Assembly (NCBI GenBank): GCA_030760725.1
Contig: JASWHV010000016.1
Coordinates: 18,963,084 to 19,027,083, forward strand
From: Neostapfia colusana
Lineage: Eukaryota; Streptophyta; Magnoliopsida; Poales; Poaceae
Length of the DNA: 64,000 nucleotides
Direction of reading: 5' to 3'
Under the pieces are notes generated by a model, which was not told the DNA's origin, did not search any database, and worked only from the letters and a program-made list of their open reading frames with translations. The position numbers and the translations under genes are program-made. Numbering within the stretch: the stretch's first letter is position 1; each line of letters begins with the position of its first letter. Shown here one piece after another: positions 10,960 to 23,400 of this stretch.

Positions 10960-12526
10960 TTTTCCACCGTCCTCTCTCTCATTTTCACCTCATAATCTCG
11001 GGACGAGATTCTTTTAAGGGGGGAGGAATGTAAGGGCCTCAGTTTTTGACACACATTTGCAGTGTTCATCACCACACCAAACACCTCATTTGAGGAAGGA
11101 TCATGAACACAAATGAAGAGCAAGTAACAATTATCAACATGCTCATTAGAAAACAAACTCACATATTGCAAAAGTGGTATTTCCCATATGAGATATAGAT
11201 GGGCTGGACATATGAAAACTCCTACACTTTACTAAGGATGTCCATGCCAAGTTTCACCCAAATTCCAAACCTTTTTGAGGTCATTTTGGGTATATTTAGA
11301 AAGAGGGCAGTTTGAAACCACATTCAAATTCAAACTGTTTTTATCCCATGAATTTAAAAGTGGGAGGCATATTCTTACTCAGCACATTTTTGTGAGCCCA
11401 CACACCAATTTTCACTCCATTTGGAGTTGATCTTGACATGAGCTAAGTGGGACAAATTCAAATTTTATTTGAATTCAAAAATGAACTTGTGCTGAAATTC
11501 ATTCAAACCAAACCCGATTTGAATTCTACTCAATTCAAATGGCTCATGGGTGAATAATTTGAATCACCAGGGGTATTATGGGGCTCACTGTTTACTACAG
11601 TGATTAGGAGTAAATTTCAGAGGTTAAAACCCCGGGTGGGACCCACATGTCATAGAGGGAAGAAGGAGAAACTTGCAACCAAAGTCAGAGTCTCGGTGGG
11701 AAATTCCACCGAGCAACTGTCGGCTGTGCCACCGAGCAGCTACGGGCGCCACCAGCTGCTTCCCCCTCCGCGCGCTGGCGCCCAGGGCGGCTTGCTCGCG
11801 CCCCCATGCGACCGGCACCGCCTCCACTGAGCAGGAGTCGGCCGGCTTTATCTTCTCGTGGGCAAAACCGAGCAGCGGCATTGTTTCTCGCCGCAGCTCT
11901 CTGCTCACTCAGGAAAATCAGGAAAGCCATCTCCTCCTTCGTTCCTGAGCTGCTAGACAGCCACCTGAGGTCGCACTCCACCTCCCCAACACCAGAAACC
12001 CCGAGTTCCAACCTCCTTTGCCCAAGAGAGATCGCCACAGCGGCGACTCAACCATAGCCGAGAGTCAGGCGCCCGTGGATAGCGTTCCACAGGCGTTTTC
12101 ATGGTCCAGCAAGAGAGGCGACAGGAGCGCGCGACCACCGTGCTGCTCTCCTCCAAGTTTGGAAGCAAACCGTGAAGAATCCACAGAGAATTCCTAGTTT
12201 TTGCTCCGGCGACCGTAAACCGAGTTTCCGGTACGGTTTTTTTAAATTCTCGCTCTATGATCTTTCGGAGGTCATCAAATCCTGCACATAGACGCTGGAC
12301 TAGCCGGCGATCAAGTTCCTTTCTGCATCCGTGGCGTAAAACTGTCTAGGAGTAACAAATTTCGAGCTCGATCGAGGGCGGTCATGGCGAGCACGATCGG
12401 TCACACGGTGCCGACCAACTTGCCGTCATCCCTGAACCCTTTTGACACCTTGTCGAGCTTCCTAGAGAAACACTGATGCTGTAGGACCATTTGTTCGAGG
12501 TGTTGGCAGGTTAGAACCCACGGTCG

Positions 12527-12637
12527 ATGGCGCCGAATCTCAACCGAGGCCGCGGCACGTCGCAGAGCTATTTCCGGTCACCCCCAGCCCGACCTGACAC
12601 CACCCACGTGTTCCTCGACGTCGACAACCCCCTGGCG
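12527..12637 (+). other. Candidate first coding exon in LTR-a of B
   Basis: An open stretch starting ATGGCGCCGAATCTC (MAPNLNRGRG) and ending in DVDNPLA is followed directly by GTGAGT, a consensus donor, at 12638. In LTR-b the ATG is ACG and the donor reads GCGAAT, so that copy is dead. Joining to segment a (13667 or later) keeps the frame only if the acceptor is the AAG at 13664-13666, which is not an ideal site. This is a weak candidate for the start of the LTR mini-protein. Confidence 0.3.
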
Positions 12638-12840
12638 GTGAGTTTTAGACCATGGGAGATCCGGCAGCGGCGAGCCGGCGAGCCCCGAGTCTGCTCCGGC
12701 GAGGTCGGCGGCGCGGGTGCGAGAGAACAGCGGGAGGAAGACGAAGCCGGCTGGCCCACGTGTCAGCGGCTGAAGAATTTAAATCGGGATCGGGTGTGGC
12801 CGGGGATCGGCTGTACTGGCGCGCAAATACCCTGTGAACT

Positions 12841-12918
12841 CCGGTGTGCCGGACACCTCCGCGCTCGACACGTGTGGTATCCCCGGTGTGCCGGACACCT
12901 CCGCGCTCGACACGTGTT
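12841..12918. repeat. Tandem duplication, 42-bp period, in LTR-a
   Basis: The block starting CCGGTGTGCCGGACACCTCC occurs at 12841 and again at 12883. The same pair is in LTR-b at about 22208 and 22250, so the duplication predates the split of the two LTRs. It holds ACACGTGT, a G-box-like core, in each unit. Any regulatory role is a guess. Confidence 0.85.
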
Positions 12919-13658
12919 CCCGCGGGCCCCGAGAGTTTAAACTTTTTCCCTGATTTTCAGAATTCTCCCAAATTTCAAATCCTCATAACTTTGGCTAGAA
13001 AGCTCCAAATTGAGTGAACCAAATTTTGCTGGCTTCAGCTCTTTGACCACTTTTCAGCAAATCAAGTTTCACTTCAAGAAAACCCTTAATTCTCCAGGAG
13101 TAATTCCTCAAATTTTAAACTGTTAGGAATTTTAACTGGAGAATTCGTTGGAGGAAAATCGTGAAATTTTTCTGGGATGTTCACCAAAATATCCCTGAAC
13201 TACCATAAAAATTTCAGATCCATTGAGCTCATTTGATCCACCTAATGGTGTGATTAGTGAAACTGTTCCAGAGAAAATAGAAAATGTTCAGAAACATTTT
13301 CAGAAATTTCTCTCAAATTGTTTAGCTCATATCTTTAGTTAGGAACTTCCAAATTAAGTGAGACCAACTACATTAGAACCCTCTGAAAATCTAGTTTTCA
13401 GAAAGTCATAGCTTGTTTCATGAAAATCCTTAGAACACCCTAAGAGTTCCAATTAAGGTCAAGGACATAATTAATTGTGGAGGGCTCAAATTAGCTTTGC
13501 TGCAACTAAAACTTGACCAAGTCTCTGTTTAGGTTGTAACCAAGCCACAATAGAAGTTTCACAGTTATTAGGTCTGTCTAGCAAAGGTTATAGACCTCAC
13601 AACTTCAAACTTAATACAAATGCATTAAATTAATACATGTATTGTTTCTATCATGTAG

Positions 13659-14918
13659 TCGCTAAGGTCGAGGAGGAACCCGAAGTCCTAGACTTCATTA
13701 CTCCAGAGGAACAGCTAGCCTACGACCAAGAGCAGCAAGGCAAGCTCCGGTTTGCATTAACCTTTTTACAAATTTTTACTGTTTTGAGCACATACATGAA
13801 TACCTTATTCCTTGCATTAGAGTCTTGTGTGGAAACCCAACTGCATAACCAAGAAAACCATGGGTTGGGTTTAGGATTGCAAACCCCGTTAGCTACTGCA
13901 ATGCTAAGATAGTGTAGGATTCGGTACAAGTCGAGTAGTTGGAACTACTCGCGAGCATAGGCTAGAGGCACTCGACTCGGGTAGTGATAGCACATGAAAC
14001 ACATGGCAAGAAAATGAGACCAAGCGGAGGTTAAGGGCAGCAGGACTTTGGGGCCTGTGTGCTGTAGCTCCACTTGTGTCGATTGAGGACCGAGCCGTGT
14101 GCGGGCCTGTTGAACAAGCTAGAACAGTACCAAAGACCTACCGGCTATATGGGAACCGGGAAACTGATGTAACTCGGGTAGCTGGGTGTTGAGGCGTAGC
14201 TGGTCGTTCAGCGTGTAGGTTGAGAGCTCGAGGTGTAAATCGGCTGGCGGCACTGAGATGCGCGTGCAGAGACCTCTTGCTCGGGACGATTGGACCAGTT
14301 CAACATTTGGCTAACGGGTGAAAGGTAGTCGCGTACGGCGTCCGTGATGGTTGTTGTAGGCAACATCGAGTACGGACGTACATGACGGGTTGTTCGGGTA
14401 ACCCTGCAGGTGTAAATCGATTATAATCGCCGTCTCTCGCGGTCAGTGAGTACCACTTGTTCACTGTACCGTGACGTAGAAAGAACAGGCTAGTTACATG
14501 TTAAAATGTTGCTGATTGAAAGCTGGACATTGATTGTTAATGATATGCTGTAGCTTAGAGCTAACTAAAGTTCTTTTCAACTTTGGGCAAAGTACATGAG
14601 AGAAATGCGTTTCTTGTTTGATTGCGGCTCTCTCATGTACCTTAGCGTAAAGTTCTCCACAACCTGCTGCTAAAACTTGAAAGTAAGGTTCTACTAATTA
14701 GGCGAGTCCTTGCAACTGATTTTTACCTCATGCAACTCATCACCCTCATGTAGGAGTTCCTTGTTTAAGTGAGACGGGTCAGACTCGCTGAGCCTTCGTG
14801 CTCACTGCTTGTGTTTGAAGCTTTTGCAGGATTCTATGGGGAAGGGACTCCCGAAGAGGAGACGGAACCCCAGGAGGGGAACTCCGTCGAGTGGGAGTCG
14901 TGCACGCCGCAGAGTTAG
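13659..14918 (+). other. Candidate two-exon mini-ORF inside LTR-a of B
   Basis: Segment a (13659 or 13667 to 13739) encodes an acidic stretch with EEEPEVLDF and DQEQQ and ends AAG|GCAAGC, a GC-type donor in phase 1. Segment b (14830-14918) follows CTTTTGCAG and, entered in phase 1, encodes 28 further codons rich in Glu, with VEWESCTPQS before TAG. C has the same pattern (EETPEVLDF, then AEWEPYTPR-stop). In LTR-b segment b carries an early TAG, so that copy is damaged. Length of intron-like sequence about 1.1 kb. Confidence 0.5.
14789..14804. other. Palindrome in LTR-a before the segment-b acceptor
   Basis: TGAGC and GCTCA arms around CTTCGT, preceded by GC, about 25 bases before the acceptor AG at 14828-14829. 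C has an identical core at 49715-49730. Confidence 0.65.
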
Positions 14919-15147
14919 TGTGCGTGTGTGCTAGCAAGGACACGTTCGAGGGCTGAACGTGCACTTGATGCTTAGTCTACGCCCGCGAGTGGAGACTGAA
15001 CTTATTTGATGTAAACATGTTCATAACTTGTTTATGTAATAAAATTTTCGCTTCCGCTTTGTACCTTTGACGTGTGTTATACGGTGCTGTGCAACGCAGC
15101 ACCCCTCATCGTGATCCTGGCTCGACAGGACCAATGGGGTCGTGTCA

Positions 15148-16645
15148 GCGTTGGTATCAGAGCTCGCTTGAGGTTTAACACAGTACCAAGATCTTCTTTT
15201 TCAAAAATCCAGCGAGGAACGAGTTAGTAGCCCGTATAAGGATGTTATTAGTATATAGAAAGTGGCATATTAACATATTTGTTATGTCGGAAAATCGTGC
15301 ATCTCGGGACGTTCTTGTCTTGGGGGGTGCACGTAAGCGCTGTCCACCAGTGCGCACAAGCTGAAGGGTGGAGCCCCACGGGTGGCAGGTAACCCGACTC
15401 GCTTTGATATCCTCTACGACTCTTCATGTCGTTTGGGGTATTCGAGCAACGTCTGTCCCTGGCGTGCGTTGTGCAACATGGGAGACCCCGTCACGTGGTC
15501 TGAAACGTGAACACGTAACTCAAGGCGTGGTTGGCTTGTGAACATCCGGGCGAGTGATGACGGCCGGGTGTACGAACTGTATGGATTCCAGGCTCGGTGT
15601 GCAGCCGAGTCTGATGTTTGTTTGATTTTCTGCAAGTAGCCTGACCATGAAACGGTATACATGTAGCATCCGTGTGCGAGTGACGTTTAGTGCCACTGAA
15701 ATAACGAAGCCGGCTAAGTCCGGTATAGGTTTTTCTTTGTGAGGACGTAGTACCGACATTATCTGGTGACGCATCGACGTCACACCCCATTAAATGAACA
15801 ACTTCATTTAAAAACTTGGAGGTTTTGATTCAATGTAGTAAAACTTGATGTAACTCCTTCCCTTGAACAGGATATTCAAAGTTAACAAGTTTTCAACTTA
15901 TAGGTTGTTAAGGACAGAGCACTCTGTTTTCAGATGAATCAAGGCTGAAGTTAATCAGAGGTTAGAGGCTGAATTCTTTAGAGGTTGGGGTCGTATGATA
16001 CATTTCTAGAAAGCTTTGGAAGAGCTTTACAACTTTTCTGTTGAGGTCCAGAGGTGTTTCATCCCTTAACCACTCAAAAAATGCAGTAGAGTTGAAACTG
16101 TCCAGAAAACAGGACAGAGTAAAGACTCGCTGTAGACTCTCTGTAAATTAAGCATAACTTCCTGCATAAAAATCCAAAAATAGAAAATGAGGTAGTTATG
16201 GAAAGATTATGAGATGGGTTATAACTTTGTAACAGAAAGTTTTGTCAGATTAGGAACAGAATTAACTGGGATTCTTGGATCAAATCAGTACCTAAAGCAG
16301 GGAGGTGCTGTCCAATTGTTTCCAGAAATTCTGTTAACTTTGATATCTCCTAACTTTTGAACCAGGACAGATCTTAGGCCAAGCAAATACTTTCTGGAAA
16401 GATATTGAAGTTAGATTTAACTTTGATGTTGAGCTCCAGAATTAGTTTTGCTTTAACATGGCCTAAATCAGGTTGAAATGGAAACTGGTCAGGGCTGTCA
16501 TGGGAACAGCAGATCAGCAGTCAAATTTGTTTAAAATTTGAACTATGTTTCCAAATTTTATGGGTTCAATGACATGTTTTATGTTATAACTCAGCGGTTT
16601 ACTGTTTAAATAAATATTTGACATTTCTCAAATATATTTTTACAG
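15148..16645 (+). other. Untranslated leader of B with PBS at 15152-15163
   Basis: TGGTATCAGAGC, complementary to initiator Met tRNA, starts four bases after the LTR. The remaining 1.5 kb has no convincing gene. Parts of it resemble the C leader (39602-41440), for example GTGAGGACGTAGTACCGA near 15739, so it is an inherited leader and not a random insertion. It ends in a T-rich stretch and ACAG directly before the ATG at 16646, an acceptor-like site. Confidence 0.75.
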
Positions 16646-19600
16646 ATGACAGCAGATAAACAGTTGGAGAACGGGTGGGTGGTTTCCCACTGTTCTGACC
16701 GTAGCGGCTACCCGGAAGCATTGTGGCAAATGCTCCAATATTTCGGGTACAACCAGATGCCGCAATGCTTCGCCAAGGAAGAAGGCAAAGAGGGGAACAA
16801 GACGTGGATGATCCATGTCGAGGTTCCTGCAGGACCGACACCATCCCGTTGGGTGCCATTCACCGTTACGGTGAGAGGAAGACAACCGGAAGGAATATGG
16901 CAAGTGGCAGCCCGTGACACTATGTCACGTTTCTGCCAACTACACGTGTGGGCTATGGAGAGCACTCCATACGCACTCGTTCCGGTGGAGGGACGAGCTC
17001 AGCATGTGTGGGAAGAGAGGTACCTGGAGGCAACGGACCCTAGTTGCCCAAGGTACAACCCCGCGGAGGCAAATCTCAGCCTCCAGATGAGGGCGGGAAA
17101 CGCAGTGATGGATAGCCAAGTTTTCATTGCTAAACACAGTTTGCCAATACTACCCACCGATAGTCCATATTTAATTTGTTCACCGGGTGGGAAGATTTCA
17201 GCAAGCGTAATGGTCTCCAAAGCACCATTATGCTTACCGGGTAGAGTGTACCCCACGTCTCTCATTATCTTAGAGGGACAGAAGGTCGATGTCATCCTAG
17301 GGATGTCGTGGTTAACCCGCCACGGCGCTGTTTTAGACACCGTCCTTCGAGTCGTGCACTTAAACTCAGAGGTGCACGAGTCTCACTCATTATTTCTGGA
17401 CAGTCCGGAAATAAAACTTCCAAGTGTCTATCAAGCCACAACCATCAGATTGGACGATATTCCGGTGGTCCGAGAGTTCCCTGATGTATTCCCGGACGAT
17501 TTGCCGGGGATGCCTCCTGATAGAGAGGTGGAGTTCAAGATTGAACTTGCACCGGGAACCACGCCAGTATCCCGAAGGCCGTACAAGATGGCGCCCAAGG
17601 AGTTGGCTGAACTGAAGACTCAGCTCACGGACCTTCTGGAGAAGGGTTTTATTAGGCCGAGCTCCTCGCCATGGGGTTGTTCGGCATTATTTGTCAAGAA
17701 GAAGGATGAGACGTTGCGGCTTTGCATGGACTATCGTCCATTAAATGCCGTAACCATCAAGAACAAGTACCCGTTTCCAGGATCGACATGTTGTTTGATC
17801 AGTTGGTCGAAGCAATCTTTTCCAAGATGGATTTAAGATCCGGGTACCATCAGATTAAGATAAGGGCTGAGGACATTCCAAAGACGGCTTTCTCGACGAG
17901 GTACGGACTTTATGAGTACCTGGTCATGTCCTTCGGCCTCACCAATGCTCCAGCTCACTTCATGTACTTGATGAACTCGGTATTCATGCCGGAGCTGGAC
18001 AAGTTTGTCGTGGTCTTCATCGACGACATTCTGGTGTATTCCAAGTCGGAGGAAGATCACAAGAAACATCTGCGTATAGTCTTGCAACGGCTGCGGGATC
18101 ACAAGTTATACGCAAAATTCAGCAAATGCGAGTTTTGGATATCGCAAGTGCCTTTCCTCGGGCATATCATCTCAGCGGAGGGTATCGCTGTGGACCCGAG
18201 CAAGATCACTCAAGTGCTGAATTGGAAATCCCTGAGAACTGTTCACGAGGTACGGAGTTTCCTCGGACTCGCGGGATATTATCGGAGGTTCATCCCAAAC
18301 TTCTCGAAGATTGCCAAGCCAATGACAGAGCTGCTGAAGAAGGCTACCAAATATGTTTGGAATCCAGCATGTGAAGCAGCATTCAAGGCTTTAGTCAAGC
18401 ACCTGACATCAGCACCGGTTTTGGCGCAGCCAGACACAACAAAACCGTTCGATGTGTACTGCGATGCATCCGGCATTGGGCTCGGATGTGTGCTGATGCA
18501 AGACCGAAGGGTGGTCGCGTATGGGTCACGCAGCTTAGGAACCATGAGCAGAATTATCCAACTCACGACTTGGAGCTCGCTGCCGTGGTACTTGCACTAA
18601 AAATGTGGAGGCACTACCTACTCGGTAACCTCGTACATTTATATACCGACCACAAAAGCCTCAAGTACATATTCACTCAGAAGGAGCTGAACATGAGGCA
18701 ACGAAGATGGTTAGAACTGATAAAGGATTACGAAATAGAGATCCATTATCATCCGGGCAAGGCAAACATAGTGGCAGATGCGCTGAGCCGCAAGTCACAC
18801 GTCAATAATCTGACCATCCCACCGTTGGAAGAGAGCGAACCACCACTACATGTGATTCCACACGGAGCTCTCTACAACCTAGCTTTGATCCCCACCATCC
18901 GTGAAGAGATAGCGTCAGCCCAGAAGAATGATAAGGGCATGTCACATTTGCGGAGACGTGTAGACAGTGGGGAGTTGAAATGTTTCCGGAAGGACGGAGA
19001 CGGTGTTCTGTGGTTCAAGGACCGGATCGTCGTACCCCGTAAACCGGAATTACGGAAGAAAATCTTTGATAAGGCTCACTTATCAAAGTTCTCTATTCAC
19101 CCCGGCAGCAACAAGATGTATCAAGAACTCCGAAGGAAGTTTTGGTGGACACACATGAAGCGCGAAGTTGCAAAATACGTGTCAGAGTGTGATACATGTC
19201 GAAGGGTGAAGGCAGATCATATGCGGAAACCGGGACTGCTGCAACCACTGGGCATTCCTGCCTGGAAGTGGGAGGACGTGAGCATGGACTTTATCGTCGG
19301 TTTACCCACCACCTTGCAGAAACATGATTCTGTGTGGGTGATCGTCGATCGGCTCACCAAAGTTGCCCATTTCATCCCGGTCAACACAAATTACAACGCC
19401 AAGAAGTACGCTGAACTGTACATCTCACGGATCCTATGCTTATACGGCGTACCCCGTACCATCAAATCGGATCGGGGCACTTTATTTGTGTCCCGTTTTT
19501 GGGAGCAGCTGCACGCTGCCTTGGGGACGAAGCTGATCCGTAGTTCAGCATACCACCCGCAGACAGATGGGCAGACGGAGCGGGTAAAACAGATTTTAGA

Positions 19601-20336
19601 AGACATGCTACGAGCTTGCGCTATCAACCACGGCAAGAATTGGGATGATCACTTGCCGTTAGCCGAGTTCTCGTACAATAATGGGTACCAAGCCAGCATC
19701 AAGATGGCACCTTACGAGGCGCTATACGGACGGAAATGCCGCACACCACTGAATTGGTGTGAATCTGGCGAAAGGGTTACCTTCGGGATTGACCTTGTCA
19801 ACAACGCGGAAGAAAAGGTTCGACTAATTCAAGCGAATCTAAAAGCCGCCCAGTCCCGTCAAAAACAGTATGCGGACCGGAGAAGGCGCCCATTACAATT
19901 CGAGGTTGGAGATCACGTATACCTACGGGTGTCTCCAATGAAGGGCGTAAACAGATTTGGGGTGAGGGGAAAGTTGGCACCCCGATTCATCGGTCCATTC
20001 CAGATTACCGAAAGATGTGGGTCAGTGGCATACCGGCTGAAATTACCAGAAGCACTTTCCGGTGTGCACAACGTCCTTCACATTTCCCAACTGGGGAAGT
20101 GTCTCAAGCTATCAACTACCGTTCAGCTGGAAGACATTGAAGAACTGCAACCGGATCTCACCTATCGGGAGGAACCGGTGCAGATTATTGATGAAAAGGC
20201 CCGAACCACACGCAACCGTACATTGTGGTTCTACAAGGTTCTATGGAGTAATCACTCCATGGACGAAGCGACATGGGAGAGCGAAGAATTCCTTCGCACT
20301 AGCTACCCCGAATTTTTCACGTCGCATATCCGGTAA
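16646..20336 (+). pseudogene. pol: Gag-less polyprotein of B: ORF0-like domain fused to protease/pol
   Basis: The first 130 or so residues (MTADKQLENGW...) are not Gag. Their pattern (W-x-IHVEVP, IWQVAARDTM, C-x2-H, STPYALVP) loosely recalls ORF0 of A1. They run straight into the protease region at about 17080-17160, but the catalytic DSGATH motif is missing; only an MDSQVFI stretch remains. Then follow RT (FIDDILVY), RNaseH (DHKSLKYIF), integrase (CDTC, DD35E core) and the chromodomain-like tail, stop at 20334. Single-base deletions near 17780 and 18535 shift the frame. Gag and its zinc knuckle are absent, so B depended on Gag from other elements before it decayed. Confidence 0.8.
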
Positions 20337-20370
20337 TTTTCCACCGTCCTCTCTCTCATTTTCACCACAT

Positions 20371-20405
20371 AACCTCGGGACGAGATTCTTTTAAGGGGGG
20401 AGGAA
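20371..20405 (+). promoter_or_regulatory. Inverted repeat and polypurine tract of B
   Basis: Arms AACCTCG (one change from AATCTCG) and CGAGATT at 20371-20387 are followed by TCTTTTAAGGGGGGAGGAA, ending at the LTR start TG at 20406. The intact form of the repeat is in the left copy at 10994-11010. Confidence 0.82.
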
Positions 20406-23400
20406 TGTAAGGGCCTCAGTTTTTGACACACATTTGCAGTGTTCATCACCTCATTTCAGGAAGGATCATGAACACAAATGAAGAGCAAGTAACAATTATC
20501 AACATGCTCATTAGAAAACAAACTCACATATTGCAAAAGTGGTATTTCCCATATGTGATATAGATGGGCTGGACATATGAAAACTCCTACACTTTACTAA
20601 GGATGTCCATGCCAAGTTTCACCCAAATTCCAAACCTTTTTGAGGTCATTTTGGGTATAGTTAGAAAGAGGGCAGTTTGAAACCACATTCAAATTCAAAC
20701 TGTTTTTATCCCATGAATTTAAAAGTGGGAGGCATATTCTTACTCAGCACATTTTTGTGAGCCCACACACAAATTTTCACTCCATTTGGAGTTGATCTTG
20801 ACATGAGCTAAGTGGGACAAATTCAAATTTTATTTGAATTCAAAAATGAACTTGTGCTGAAATTCATTCAAACCAAACCCGATTTGAATTCTACTCAATT
20901 CAAATAGCTCATGGGTGAATAATTTGAATCACCAGGGGTATTATGGGGCTCACTGTTTACTACAGTGATTAGGAGTAAATTTCAGAGGTTAAAACCCCGG
21001 GTGGGACCCACATGTCATAGAGGGAAGAAGGAGAAACTTGCAACCAAAGTCAGAGTCTCGGTGGGAAATTCCACCGAGCAGCTGTCGGCTGTGCCACCGA
21101 GCAGCTACCGGCGCCATCAGCTGCTTCCCCCTCTGCGCGCTGGCGCCCAGGGCGGCTTGCTAGCACCCCCATGCAACCGGCACCGCCTCGACTGAGCAGG
21201 AGTCGGCCGGCTTTATCTTCTCGCGGGCAAAACCGAGCAGCGGCATTGTTTCTCGCCGCAGCTCTCTGCTCACTCGGGAAAACAAGGAAAGCCATCTCCT
21301 CCTTCGTTCCTGAGCTGCTAGACAGCCACCTGAGGTCGCACTCCACCTCCCCAACACCAGAAACCCCGAGTTCCAACCTCCTTTGCCCAAGAGCGATCGC
21401 CACAGCGGCGACTCAACCATAGCCGAGAGTCAGGCGCCCATGGATAGTGTTCCACAGGCGTTTTCACGGTCCAGCAAGAGAGGCGACAGGAGCGCGCGAC
21501 CACCGTGCTGCTCTCCTCCAAGTTTGGAAGCAAACCGTGAAGAATCCACAGAGAATTCCTAGTTTTTGATCCGGCGACCGTAAACCGAGTTTCCGGTACG
21601 GTTTCTTTAAATTCTCGCTCTATGATCTTTTGGAGGTTATCAAATCCTGCACATAGACGCTGGACTAGCCGGCGATCAAGTTCTTTTTCTGCATCCGTGG
21701 CGTAAAACTGTCTAGGAGTAACGAATTTCGAGCTTGATCGAGGGCGGTCATGGCGAGCACGATCGGTCACACGGTGCCGACCAACTTGCCGTCATCCCTG
21801 AACCCTTTTGACACCTTGTCGAGCTTCCTAGAGAAACACTGATGCTGTAGGACCGTTTGTTCGAGGTGTTGGCGGGTTAGAACCCACGGTCGACGGCGCC
21901 GAATCTCAACCGAGGCCGCGGCACGTCGCCGAGCTATTTCCGGTCACCCCCAGCCCGACCTGACACCACCGACGTGTTTCTCGACGTCGACAACCCCCTG
22001 GCAGCGAATTTTAGACCATGGGAGGTCCGGCAGCGGCGAGCCGGCGAGCCCCAATTCTGCTCCGGCGAGGTCGGCGGCGCGGGCGCGAGAGAACGGCAGG
22101 AGGAAGATGAAGCCAGCTGGCCCACGTGTCAGCGGCTGAAGAATTTAAATCGGGATCGGGTGTGGCCGGGGATCGGTTGTACTGGCGCGCAAATACCCTG
22201 TGAACTCTGGTGTGCCGGACACCTCCGCGCTCGACACGTGTGGTATCCCTGGTGTGCCGGACACCTCCGCTCTCGACACGTGTTCCCGCGGGCCCCGAGA
22301 GTTTAAACTTTTTCCCCGATTTTCAGAATTCTCCCAAATTTCAAATCCTCATAACTTTGGCTAGAAGCTCCGAATTGAGTGAACCAAATTTTGCTGGATT
22401 CATCTCTTTGAGCACTTTTCAGAAAATCAAGTTTCACTTCATGAAAACCCATAATTCTTCAGAAGTAATTCCTCAAAATTTAAACTGTTAGGAATTTTAA
22501 CTGGAGAATTCTTTGGAGGAAAATCCTGAAATTTTGCTGGGCTGTTCACCAAAATATCCCTGAACTACCATAAAAATTTCAGATCCATTTGAGCACATTT
22601 GATCCACCTAATGGTGTGATTAGTGAAACTGTTCCAGAGAAAATAGAAAATGTTCAGAAACATTTTCAGAAATTTCTCTGAAATTGTTTAGCTCATATCT
22701 TTAGTTAGGAACTTCCAAATTAAGTGAGTCCAACTCCATTATAACCCTCTGAAAATCTAGTTTTCAGAAAGTCATAGTTTGTTTCATGAAAATCCTTAGA
22801 ACACCCTAAGAGTTCCAATTAAGGTCAAGGACATAATTAATTGTGGAGGGCTCAAATGAGCTTTGCTGCAACTAAAACTTGACCAAGTCTCTGTTTAGGT
22901 TGTAACCAAGCCACAATAGAAGTTTCACAGTCATTAGGTCTGTCTAGCAAAGGTTATAGACCTCACAACTTCAAACTTAATTCAAAAAATGCATTAAATT
23001 AATACATGTATTGTTTCTATCATGTAGTCGCTAAGGTCGAGGAGGAACCCGAAGTCCTAGACGTCGTTACTCCGGAGGAACAGCTAGCCTACGATCAAGA
23101 GCAGCAAGGCAAGCTCCGGTTTGCATTAACCTTTTTACAAATTTTTACTATTTTGAGCACATACATGAATACCTTATTCCTTGCATTAGAGTCTTATGTG
23201 GAAACCCAACTGCATAACCAAGAAAACCATGGGTTGGGTTTAGGATTGCAAACCCCGTTAGCTACTGCAATGCTAAGATAGTGTAGGATTCGGTACAAGT
23301 CGAGTAGTTGGAACTACTCGCGAGCATAGGCTAGAGGCACTCGACTCGGGTAGTGATAGCACATGAAACACATAGCAGGAAATTGAGACCAAGCGGAGGT

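Larger units (their letters stand above)
11029..15147 (+). repeat. LTR-a of B (4.1 kb)
   Basis: Begins TGTAAGGGCCTC directly after the polypurine tract AAGGGGGGAGGAA (11016-11028) and ends GGTCGTGTCA directly before the PBS. LTR-b (20406-24518) is its near-copy, which confirms both ends. It contains a GC-rich 5' portion with exon-like pieces, a 42-bp tandem repeat, an AT-rich intron-like middle (about 12950-13650) and the mini-ORF segments. A poly(A) signal AATAAA is at 15038-15043. I could not place a convincing TATA box. Short open frames such as 12527-12940 are not supported as independent genes. Confidence 0.9.

Noticed and set aside
12841..12918. Two-unit repeat considered as a CRISPR-like or centromeric array
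   Set aside because: There are only two 42-bp units, inside an LTR, with no spacers of constant length and no further copies.
13637..13912. Plus-strand frame of 91 codons in LTR-a, repeated at 23006 in LTR-b, as a stand-alone gene
   Set aside because: Only its middle part (segment a) is conserved in C and A; after the AG|GCAAG site the translation is not conserved, which fits an exon followed by an intron and not a single ORF.
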